Source: CAYRXE01 sp964428205
GTDB lineage: Bacteria; Patescibacteriota; Gracilibacteria; Peribacterales; Peribacteraceae
DNA: 33,958 nt
Direction of reading: 5' to 3'
NCBI GenBank assembly: GCA_964428205.1
Contig: CAYRXE010000006.1
Location: forward strand, 1 to 33,958
Made by a program: the position numbers and the translations under genes. The notes under the pieces are model-generated. The model did not search any database. It was not told the DNA's origin and saw only the letters and a list, made by a program, of their open reading frames with translations. Shown piece by piece: positions 13,665 through 21,253 of this stretch (positions within the stretch are counted from its first letter, which is position 1; each line of letters begins with the position of its first letter).

Positions 13665-15296
13665 ATGCCAAATATGAAGCACATCATCTACTGCAGAAAA
13701 TCATCTGATCGAGATGATAAACAGGTTTTAAGTATTGAATCTCAGAGACGCGTGATGACCGAGTTTGCTAAGACAAATAATCTCAAAATAGTTGATACGA
13801 TCATGGAGCAAAAATCGGCATACAAGAGAGGTCGCCCCGGTTTCAATTTAATGATCCAGCGCGTCAAAAAAGGAGAGGCAAATGGCATTCTTACCTATCA
13901 TCTTACTCGACTAGCAAGAAACAGTGGTGATACTGGAGATCTCATTGACCTAATGGATGCCGGGCTTTTGGAAGAAATACGAACAGTGGATGCAATCCAC
14001 TACAACAACGGCAATGATAAATTCATGATGAATATGCAGTTAGCAATGGCAAAAAAGAGTTCAGACGATACAAGCCAATTTGTAAAACGCGACATCGAAA
14101 CTAAAACACTAAAAGGAGAAATAACTGGACCAACACCTCTCGGATATTTGAACCTTGATCGAAGAGGAGCGATTGCGGGTCGGCATCACTCGCAAGAGAA
14201 ACAGATGATTCTGTACGCATTAGGCAGACCATTAAAGCGCGAAGAAATTGATCCAATAACTGGCCCGCTCGTCCGCAGGGTCTTTGAAGAAGCAAGTAAG
14301 GCTACATACTCGCTCAAAACACTAACAGATCTAAGTTTCAAGCTTGGGCTACGATCAAAAAATGATAAGAAGCTGCCTCAGGCAACAATATGGAACATAC
14401 TCAAAAACCCCTATTACTACGGAGCCATTCGTCTTAGAGAGAAAGTCTATATAGAGAATATTCAACACGAGCCACTGATAAGTAAGCAACTATTTGACCG
14501 TGTTCAGCAGGTGCTCAGCCGTCGTGGCGGTGGAATGAAGCGACATTTCTTTCCTTACACGGGCATTTTTAAATGCGGTGAGTGCGAATGCTCAATAACG
14601 GCAGAAATCCAACGAGGGCACATCTACTATCACTGCACTCATAAAAAGGGAGACTGTAGCCAACGGACGTTCCTGAAATCAGAGATTTTAGAAGAGCAAT
14701 TGGTTGATGTCATACAGAGATTGGTAATCCCTACTTCCTTTCTAGAGTTTGCTTTTAAAAAGCTCAAGGATTCACACAAAGCAGAATCCCAACTGCAAAA
14801 TGCTGCACGTCAAAGTCTGGAGAGACGTTATGGGGTGCTTAAAGCCGAACGAGATGCTCTTCTCAGTTTCAAGATTTCTTCTGAGAATGCAAAAGGAGAA
14901 CTGCTTTCTAACGAGGAATACTTAGAAAAGAAGGAGGCAATAAACAATGAAATGCATGAATTAGAACAGCAGAGAGAGTCTTATAAGAAAGACGCAGACA
15001 CATGGGTTAAAGACTGTGAAACATTCATCCTATATACCCAAGACATGGCTAATAAATACGGCATGTCTACTCTGGAACAGAAGAAGGAATTGATGTTCCT
15101 CCTTTGCTCGAAAGCCACCATAAGGGATAGCTCTGTGGCTTTCTCTTACCGAGAGCCCTTCGCGAGTATTGCAAAACTCTCAGAGGTCACCAGAGGTCGG
15201 CTCGAACAGCCTTCGTCGCTTCCGTTAAAGAAAGATTCGTCTTCTTATAAAAAATGGCTCCTCGAGCTGGATTCGAACCAGCAACCCCCTCGTTAA
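13665..15296 (+). CDS. Large serine recombinase (site-specific integrase), 3' end inside tRNA-Asn
   Basis: The 543-residue protein has a resolvase catalytic domain (YCRKSSD, nucleophile Ser13; LTRLARN with Arg82 and Arg85), a recombinase domain (GYLNLDRRG to NPYYYGAIR, about 160-256), a zinc beta-ribbon (Cys304, Cys307, Cys324, Cys331) and a long coiled coil (about 375-450). This is the full architecture of large serine integrases. The final codons after KKW531-L532 read ELDSNQQPPR, which is the antisense of the tRNA-Asn 3' half, and the stop TAA lies in the anticodon loop region. The C-terminus is therefore probably an integration product. Joining with the core at 45-55 would keep the frame and give a 549-residue protein ending DVVQAVRTYRVPISQHE. 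A -10-like TATACT lies at 13640-13645. Confidence 0.95.
   Translation: MPNMKHIIYCRKSSDRDDKQVLSIESQRRVMTEFAKTNNLKIVDTIMEQKSAYKRGRPGFNLMIQRVKKGEANGILTYHLTRLARNSGDTGDLIDLMDAGLLEEIRTVDAIHYNNGNDKFMMNMQLAMAKKSSDDTSQFVKRDIETKTLKGEITGPTPLGYLNLDRRGAIAGRHHSQEKQMILYALGRPLKREEIDPITGPLVRRVFEEASKATYSLKTLTDLSFKLGLRSKNDKKLPQATIWNILKNPYYYGAIRLREKVYIENIQHEPLISKQLFDRVQQVLSRRGGGMKRHFFPYTGIFKCGECECSITAEIQRGHIYYHCTHKKGDCSQRTFLKSEILEEQLVDVIQRLVIPTSFLEFAFKKLKDSHKAESQLQNAARQSLERRYGVLKAERDALLSFKISSENAKGELLSNEEYLEKKEAINNEMHELEQQRESYKKDADTWVKDCETFILYTQDMANKYGMSTLEQKKELMFLLCSKATIRDSSVAFSYREPFASIAKLSEVTRGRLEQPSSLPLKKDSSSYKKWLLELDSNQQPPR
15249..15260 (+). other. Putative right attachment core at the tRNA-Asn 3' end
   Basis: AAAAAATGGCTC overlaps the tRNA CCA, discriminator and last acceptor bases, and the T-run just downstream. 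It is the in-frame KKWL segment of the recombinase. The same core recurs at 10468-10479 (12 of 12) and 45-55 (11 of 11). Confidence 0.6.
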
Positions 15297-15329
15297 CAGC
15301 GAGGTGCTCTACCGTTGAGCTATCGAGGA
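15255..15329 (-). tRNA. tRNA-Asn (GTT)
   Basis: Read on the minus strand, the acceptor arms TCCTCGA (15329-15323) and TCGAGGA (15265-15259) pair perfectly. The D-arm is GCTC/GAGC, the anticodon stem is CCTCG/CGAGG around loop CTGTTAA, and the T-arm is GCTGG/CCAGC around TTCGAAT. The anticodon is GTT. The discriminator is G and CCA is encoded, followed by a T-run that may act as a short terminator. The serine recombinase stop codon lies inside this gene on the opposite strand. Confidence 0.97.
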
Positions 15330-15401
15330 ACGCGATGCGCATGAGGGCCACCTACGGTGTCCCTCCTACGGAACCACCCTTCCCTAAGAGGTATGCCTCC
15401 A

Positions 15402-15418
15402 GTCGGGCAGAGCCCGAC
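15402..15418. repeat. Short perfect hairpin upstream of tRNA-Asn
   Basis: GTCGGGC and GCCCGAC pair around AGA. No T-run follows on either strand, so this is not a typical terminator. It lies about 70 bases upstream of the tRNA 5' end. Confidence 0.4.
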
Positions 15419-15518
15419 TTCGGCATGATTACCTTAATTTAGAGAAAGAACAGCGCGTGGATTATAAAGGAGGAATGGGGTTTGACCAGAGGTCTCTTTG
15501 GTGGAAAATACCCCACCA

Positions 15519-17336
15519 ATGAAGCATCGAGAAACCATGACATTCGGCAAATTGAGAGAACGCAATGCGGAGCATCTCCGTAAGGTGGGTTACGAGCCTG
15601 GCATGGAGATTACGAGCCTCGCATACAAAAAACGTACGCGCGTGCAACAGCTCCTCGAGGCGGGAGAAGAAATTCGAAAATTGAGCGATGTCACTCCTCA
15701 AATAGAGGCATACGGCGAGAAGGAATGGAGAAAAAAATTCGTCCTACTCAGCGAAGAAATCCCTTTCATGCCCACTTCTGCCAAGCAGGGCAACGACTTG
15801 CGCAGGCATGTGTGGAACTCCCTGCCGCCCTCGCGATATAAAGTGTTTCAGGAAGCATTTTGCGCACGTGAACATCGCTCGGTGCCGCGCTTCGAAGTGG
15901 AGGGAGACAAGGTGTACTTCCCCGACATGGATTTTGATGAGTGCTCTCTCGACGCATGCTTGGTAAGTCCGGACTGCCTGGAGGATGACCTGGCCGAGGC
16001 ATTGGAAATTGTGAAATTTGGGGAAGAAGACGACGGCAATCCCCTCTCACGTCTTCGTAAGAAAGCGACGCCGGAAGCTCTCTCGCGCTTGAAGGAAATT
16101 GGTGGATCGCTCAAGGCGCTGGGATTTGATGAGCGTCGTGTCTTTAGGATTACGGACGAGGCTGAACGGATTGCAGGAACGCTGTTGTACTTCCGTCATT
16201 ACAGATCCACGGACCACCGCAGGGCATCACGCTCGCGCGGAGTACAGCACTTTACAGATGCATACGGAGCTTTTCGTAAAACTGAGCATCAAGCAGAAAA
16301 CTACACCGAAGAGCGGCGTGATCTCGCCGCCATCCAAGTGGAAATGCGGCAGGCTGCCGCTCGTTTGCTGGCATGGAAGCGCACCACTCCTCAAGAAGAG
16401 AAAGATGAAACTGTGCAAGCAACCAACGAGCACGTTGGCAAAGCACTCGAACCACTCGTCTTCGCAGTGGATCGCAGAAAGGTGCAAGCTCGTGACCTGC
16501 TCCAAGGAACGGCGAACGTACAAGACTCTACAGGAAGGCGTAATCCCCGTTCCGCGGCATCAAAGGTGGTGACGGCCAGCGACAGAACACAAAAGCGTGT
16601 ACGCAACATGAACAACATCGGCGCATTCAATGCAAAAGATTCCGGCATTCTGCATACAGAAATCGAGTTACAGGAAAGAATTCTCTTGGGCATTCGCGAA
16701 AATTTGCGTCAGTCCGGTTCTTTGCTCGACGATCCGACCGACCCCACGGGAAATTCTGAACTCCGTGCAGATCACGCCAGGAGGATTCGCGGCGCTGTGT
16801 ACATGGACCCGGCGAGACTGCTGGATGACGAAGGTGGAGTCACTCTCCAGCCGCTCCTGACGTACGCGAAGATCATGAGCCGCGACATGGTCGCTTTGGA
16901 CTCCGCCACGCAAGCACGCGATCGTGCAAAGATGCGCGACGCCATACTGCGCATGCACATTGTGGGTAAGTTCCAGGGCGCACGAAAATGCTTGGAGTGG
17001 ATCAATGAGCATATTATCGATCCCCGAGGAGCGCCCGTTGCCATGATTCGCGAAGGGATTATCCGCATGCGCGCATTCCTCGAAAACCACCAGATTGTTC
17101 CCGACTTCCACATTCCGGAACACGATGATGCATTCCATACACTGTGCAGTCACTTCAAGCTCATTGAGGGGCAGCTGGAAACCTGTACCGAACGAGGTAT
17201 GTCGGTAGACGAGATTGCCGAACGCATTGAACACATCGGCGAGTTCATCGACACCATTGATTGCGAAGGTATTGCGAAAGCACTGCCGCCAGATGGAGTG
17301 TCACAGAAGAGAAAAAACGCAGAAGCCAAGAGTTAA
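15519..17336 (+). CDS. Hypothetical large helical cytoplasmic protein
   Basis: The start at ATG 15519 (MKHRETMTFG) gives 605 residues; TTG 15498, GTG 15501 and ATG 15537 are alternatives. There is no signal peptide or membrane helix. The sequence is strongly charged and mostly helical, with Arg-rich stretches (SRSRGVQHF, DRTQKRVRN). No domain is recognised. The stop overlaps that of the convergent gene on the other strand (TAA at 17334-17336 against 17333-17335). A GGAGG at 15469-15473 is the only good Shine-Dalgarno-like string nearby, but it is about 45 bases upstream of the chosen start. This is the first backbone-like gene right of the tRNA. Confidence 0.75.
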   Translation: MKHRETMTFGKLRERNAEHLRKVGYEPGMEITSLAYKKRTRVQQLLEAGEEIRKLSDVTPQIEAYGEKEWRKKFVLLSEEIPFMPTSAKQGNDLRRHVWNSLPPSRYKVFQEAFCAREHRSVPRFEVEGDKVYFPDMDFDECSLDACLVSPDCLEDDLAEALEIVKFGEEDDGNPLSRLRKKATPEALSRLKEIGGSLKALGFDERRVFRITDEAERIAGTLLYFRHYRSTDHRRASRSRGVQHFTDAYGAFRKTEHQAENYTEERRDLAAIQVEMRQAAARLLAWKRTTPQEEKDETVQATNEHVGKALEPLVFAVDRRKVQARDLLQGTANVQDSTGRRNPRSAASKVVTASDRTQKRVRNMNNIGAFNAKDSGILHTEIELQERILLGIRENLRQSGSLLDDPTDPTGNSELRADHARRIRGAVYMDPARLLDDEGGVTLQPLLTYAKIMSRDMVALDSATQARDRAKMRDAILRMHIVGKFQGARKCLEWINEHIIDPRGAPVAMIREGIIRMRAFLENHQIVPDFHIPEHDDAFHTLCSHFKLIEGQLETCTERGMSVDEIAERIEHIGEFIDTIDCEGIAKALPPDGVSQKRKNAEAKS

Positions 17337-18804
17337 AACTCGGGCAATGCTGCCGCCGGAGTATTTTCGAATGTCAGCCTGCGTGTTGCACGCCCAACCT
17401 CTGGTTGTAACAAAAAGAATTCAGCACGCGCCGGTCGCTTTTTTGCGATCCAGTAAAATCCTTGATTCTTGAACCAGTTCTTGGGCCATGTATAACCCAT
17501 GCTCATGGGCTTTCCTGCTTCATCAAAAAAGTTCGCATGCAGCGCTTGCCCGTAATGAGGATCCTTCACCTCTGGCTCATCAATCGAAATGAAATAATTT
17601 CCGTGCACGTCTTGTTCTTGAGGCAGACCACTGCATACATATGTATTCCCACCAACCTGCAAGATATGTAGCGATGAATCCTTTACGACATGCTTCTGCA
17701 CCAATGAACCTGTCACGTGCACATCCACACTCACTGGGCCACCTGAACGCGAGCGTGGGAGAAGAAATGTCTGATGACGATCTTCTTTTCGAGGAACCAG
17801 GAGATCTTGGCGGTTTTGCCTAGGCAATGTCACTGCGGTATCTCTACTGAACGCTTTGGGCTCCCCATACACCCTCATTTCGTCAGAATTATCGTCAAAC
17901 GGCTGCAAGATTGCGTACATGGACCCGTCACTTGCCGTAGGCAATGCTGCATCCTCCAACATGAGATACAACGCACCGTCGCTCAAGAACGGCACGATCT
18001 GTTTATCGCCCACTCGAAGTGTGCGCAATACCTGCCAAAATTGTCCCCCATCAGGAATATTCGTCACTTGGGCACCGAGCATCGTTTCGGCTTGGGTTGC
18101 ATGAAACACGAGCTTGCAGTCCATTTTTTTCTGCAAAACTTCCAATGCTCCTTTGAGTGTCGCCATCTGCTGTTTTTCGTTCGCATCAAACTGCATCATT
18201 GTGGGTTCCCACCAAAAAGATCTTTCGATTCCTTCAATAAAATTGAGAATGGAACCAAGTGACTGCTTCTGCTCGGCTGATTTTCCCTCCAGGCTTAAGA
18301 GATGCTTCCATACCAATGGCTTTTTGTTTTTGAGTTCTTCCGAAGCGCGAGCGCGCAAGACAAGTTGCGCAGCGGCTCTTGTGGCATAGTCATCATTGTC
18401 GAGCAGGTTTACAAGCGCCAACACAGCTTTATTCGCAAATTCTTTTTCTAGAAGAACAACATTCTCCTGCGGAGACCTTGATGACTGCTTCTTCTCATCC
18501 GCCCCCGCGCTCGCCACAAGCATGCTCAAGGAAGCGGCGATGGGAAGCANNNNNNNNNNNNNNNNNNNNNNNNNNNNNNNNNNNNNNNNNNNNNNNNNNN
18601 NNNNNNNNNNNNNNNNNNNNNNNNNNNNNNNNNNNNNNNNNNNNNNNNNTCATCCGCCCCCGCGCTCGCCACAAGCATGCTCAAGGAAGCGGCGATGGGA
18701 AGCACGGTACTCGTACGAATACGCTCAATGAGCCCGACAGACCTTGGCGCACGCTCTGGTGGAGCAACGGAATCCTCGTGAAGCGTGTCCGGGGTAGGAC
18801 GCAT
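17333..18804 (-). CDS. Exported HEAT/STN-like hypothetical protein, split by a false assembly gap
   Basis: The 55 bases on each side of the N-run are identical. Removing one copy and the Ns joins the frame into one 438-residue protein starting at ATG 18804. It has a polar N-terminus, an uncleaved or signal-type hydrophobic segment (about 33-50, VLPIAASLSMLVASAGA), a HEAT-like helical repeat (FANKAVLALVNLLDNDDYATRAAAQLVL) and a domain resembling secretin/STN folds (LEVLQKKMDCKLVF, then PDGGQFWQVLRTL). The C-terminal half is beta-rich and ends in a domain with WIAKKRPARAEFFL. A combination of HEAT and STN-like segments is familiar from planctomycete envelope proteins, but the match is weak. The function is unknown. 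Confidence 0.75.
18495..18704. other. False scaffold gap: 100 N between identical 55-base flanks
   Basis: Bases 18495-18549 and 18650-18704 are identical (starting TCATCCGCCCCCGCG). The 100 N (18550-18649) therefore almost certainly replace a 55-base contig overlap, not missing DNA. Confidence 0.9.
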
Positions 18805-18892
18805 GCCAGAAACCTACGCCTGAGGTGCTTGGACGTCCAAATTCCCCGCATGATGAATCGGTTCATGGCTAACCTATAAGCAAAAGTAGCCA

Positions 18893-19594
18893 TTACTTCT
18901 CAAACGTTTTGATCACGTTTTTCGGCAATTCAATGGAGCAGCTGGTGCAGATGCCCGGGTGACCAACATGCGGGAGTGTGTCCTGGGAGAGGTATCGCAC
19001 AATGCGTGGTGTGATCACGATGATCAACACAATGCTCGCAACAATGATTGCGAAGAATCCGGTAACCCACCCCAGGAGATGTTGCATGGGAAGAGAAAGA
19101 CCGATGAGAGTAGGTGATGTTGTGGCTTCGGGGAGCATGCCGCGCACGTAGGCAAAGAGTGCGCTCACAAAGAGCCACAAATAATAATCGACGGGGAACC
19201 CAAAGAACCATCGCGTGTACCAAGAAATTTTTCCTCTCCCAAACGATGCCCAACCAAAATGCGGGTTAAGCACGAACCACAATAAATCTTCGATGATCAT
19301 GCAGCCGAAGTAGAGCGAGAGAATCGTGAGTTCCAAGAACGCGGACCATTCCACGAAGAACACCGGAAAGTGAAAGAGTGCGAGCATGTGCAAGTTCAAA
19401 TACAGGTGATACCCCGTGAGATCTTTACCGTTGAGGAAGTTCCTCATCCACGCCGGAGCAAATCTCCACGATGGCAAACACCCCGCCCAGCCGTTGCCTC
19501 CTTCTATCTGGATTTCCATGAGCGCCGTACACGCCGCAATCACAGCGACAAATCCCCACAGGCCAACGTACGAAAACGGATGTGCGAATTCCAT
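18893..19594 (-). CDS. Hypothetical polytopic membrane protein
   Basis: ATG 19594 gives 233 residues; ATG 19639 would add 15 polar residues. About five to six hydrophobic segments are present. Conserved-looking soluble turns include EIQIEGGNGWA, LPSWRFAPAW and LTGYHLYLN, and many aromatic residues sit at helix ends. The C-terminus has HVGHPGICTSCSIELPKN, a CxxC-like pair that could bind metal. I vaguely associate EIQIEG(x)GWA membrane proteins with CPR genomes but cannot name a function. It is divergent from the polysaccharide deacetylase gene, with about 90 bases between the starts. Confidence 0.75.
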   Translation of the reverse strand: MEFAHPFSYVGLWGFVAVIAACTALMEIQIEGGNGWAGCLPSWRFAPAWMRNFLNGKDLTGYHLYLNLHMLALFHFPVFFVEWSAFLELTILSLYFGCMIIEDLLWFVLNPHFGWASFGRGKISWYTRWFFGFPVDYYLWLFVSALFAYVRGMLPEATTSPTLIGLSLPMQHLLGWVTGFFAIIVASIVLIIVITPRIVRYLSQDTLPHVGHPGICTSCSIELPKNVIKTFEK

Positions 19595-19687
19595 AGCACT
19601 CTCGAGCGTGGCAGCGCAGGCACGAAACTGCAATTGCATAATGAATCGTCAATGCGGAGACGCGCGATCTCCCTCTATGCTCTGCGC

Positions 19688-20551
19688 ATGCGCACATCCA
19701 CCATCTTCCTCCCACTTCTTGCAGGCCTTCTCCTCGTTGGCTGCGGCCCATCCGGTGAAGCACGCGAACCGACTGCCATCACAGCTGTCTCTTCGACATC
19801 TGCCGCTTCGTCTACCTTTAAGCGCTTTAAACCCAAGCCTGCCAACAGTCCGGTGGTACAGCCCGTCACGGATGTTCCGCTGTCGGAACTCAAAATTCCC
19901 ATCCTCGTCTACCATCACGTTCGCAAACAAGAAGGTTGGAGCAAGGCAACGTGGAGCTGGAAGATGACAGTGAGTCCGGATATTTTCGAAAAGCAGATCC
20001 AGTGGATGAGTGAGCATGGATACAACACGATCACGCTTGATGATTTTGTAGCGATTATGAAGGGAGAGAAGCTCGCACCGCCAAAGCCGATTGTGATTAC
20101 CTTTGATGATAACAACGTGAGCCAGTACGACATTGCACTGCCGATATTGGAGAAGTACAACATGATCGGCGTCTTCTACCTCGTCACCAACAGGCTCACC
20201 CAAAAAGGTGTCGTGGATGCTGCGATGGCAAAAGATATGTCTGACCGTGGCATGGATATTCAGTCACACACGCTTGATCACGCGACAATGACAAACCTCA
20301 CGCTCAAGCGTCTCGACGAAGAACTCCTCGGTAGTAAGAAAGTGTTGGAGGATCTCACCGGTAAACCCGTCCGTCACGTTGCCTATCCATCGACTGCACA
20401 AAATAAGACCGTGCGCGAGCGCACGAAGGCTGCCGGCTACACGACGGGAACCATCATGGATCCACGCTCCGCAACGGTGAAGGATGATTTCTTCAAGCTC
20501 CCGCGCATCATGATCACAGATGACACGGATATGAAGAAGCTTCTTCCTTAA
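19688..20551 (+). CDS. Polysaccharide deacetylase (NodB-like) lipoprotein
   Basis: The start at 19688 gives 287 residues with a lipoprotein signal (lipobox LVGC, Cys19) and a Ser/Thr-rich linker; ATG 19652 is an alternative. The catalytic domain shows ILVYHHV (72-78), motif 1 TFDDN (138-142), motif 2 SHTLDH (193-198, the SHTxxH metal triad with the Asp of TFDD) and YPSTAQN (233-239). This matches carbohydrate esterase 4 enzymes such as PgaB or peptidoglycan/chitin deacetylases. It would deacetylate a cell-surface GlcNAc polymer. TFDDN instead of the usual TFDDG is a mild variation. The substrate is not predictable from sequence alone. Confidence 0.9.
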   Translation: MRTSTIFLPLLAGLLLVGCGPSGEAREPTAITAVSSTSAASSTFKRFKPKPANSPVVQPVTDVPLSELKIPILVYHHVRKQEGWSKATWSWKMTVSPDIFEKQIQWMSEHGYNTITLDDFVAIMKGEKLAPPKPIVITFDDNNVSQYDIALPILEKYNMIGVFYLVTNRLTQKGVVDAAMAKDMSDRGMDIQSHTLDHATMTNLTLKRLDEELLGSKKVLEDLTGKPVRHVAYPSTAQNKTVRERTKAAGYTTGTIMDPRSATVKDDFFKLPRIMITDDTDMKKLLP

Positions 20552-20554
20552 AAA

Positions 20555-20757
20555 GGCGCGGAGCCCGCCGAGTACTGACTGGCAGGTCCGCCGCCACGGG
20601 GGGTGTGCGGTAGCCCTGCGCGCAGCGCGTTGTCGACGAGGCGAGCCGAAGCCTTGGAGGCTCGACGAGGAGACACAGGGCGTGCGGGAGGGTCATTGGC
20701 GGCGGTGGCTTTTTCTTTTGCCACTTTTCTTTTGTGCGGCTGACAAAAGAAAAGTGG
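20555..20757. repeat. Compound dispersed repeat, copy 1, ending in a perfect 15-bp hairpin
   Basis: It begins with GGCGCGGAGCCCGC (20555-20568) and ends with CCACTTTTCTTTTGT / ACAAAAGAAAAGTGG (20721-20735 and 20743-20757), a perfect inverted repeat around GCGGCTG. The same 5' 14-mer and the same kind of 3' hairpin bound the copy at 28737-28846. The interior differs in length and sequence but also contains inverted arms (CCGCCGCCAC against GGCGGCGGTGG). It fills the 294-base space between two genes; no coding potential is evident. Confidence 0.8.
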
Positions 20758-20845
20758 ATGCCTAGTATCAATATTTTGGCTTCAGAAAGCGCCAGTAAGA
20801 GCACGTGATGATACCCGTCTTCTCCTGTGTCTCCCCCATCAGACT

Positions 20846-21241
20846 ATGGACAAGATGTTACGAACATTCTTCATTACCGGACTCATTAGCATCACGACAG
20901 CCATTGCCGGTTGTACCGCCATGACAGGCGACAACGGTGGTACTTCTGTGAGCTCCTCCAGCACCTCAAGTGCTGTGTCTTCGCAGGCCTCGAACGTGGT
21001 CATCTCTATGGATGAAACCGGATTCAACCTTGCCACAGTAACAGTTGCTCGCGGCAGCATGGTCACGTGGATCAATGACGGTGATAGCACACAGACGGTC
21101 ACCGGTGATGACGGCGGACCGGATAGCGACAGTATTGTCGCGGGTGCCAGCTACACGTACACGTTTAACACTGCGGGAACCTACACGTATCATTCCGAAG
21201 AAAATCCTGAGCTTGTGGGTGTCATCGTCGTGACGGAGTAA
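20846..21241 (+). CDS. Plastocyanin-like cupredoxin-fold lipoprotein lacking copper ligands
   Basis: The 131-residue protein has a lipoprotein signal (lipobox IAGC, Cys23), a Ser-rich linker (about 33-50) and a plastocyanin/amicyanin-type fold from about 50: VTVARGSMVTWIND, then GDDGGPDSDSIVAG, YTYTFNTAGTYTYHS and GVIVVTE. Aligned without gaps to the usual pattern, the four type-1 copper ligands His, Cys, His and Met become Gln83, Ser117, Asn120 and Leu123. The fold is preserved but blue-copper electron transfer should be impossible. It is anchored outside the membrane, between the deacetylase and the hydrolase-M23 lipoproteins; a structural or binding role is inferred. Confidence 0.85.
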   Translation: MDKMLRTFFITGLISITTAIAGCTAMTGDNGGTSVSSSSTSSAVSSQASNVVISMDETGFNLATVTVARGSMVTWINDGDSTQTVTGDDGGPDSDSIVAGASYTYTFNTAGTYTYHSEENPELVGVIVVTE

Positions 21242-21253
21242 TACACTGTGCAC

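Noticed and set aside
15469..15521. GGAGG followed by a possible 15-codon leader peptide (ATG 15475) overlapping the next start.
   Set aside because: The GGAGG is only one base from that ATG, too close for normal initiation, and no conserved peptide feature is visible.
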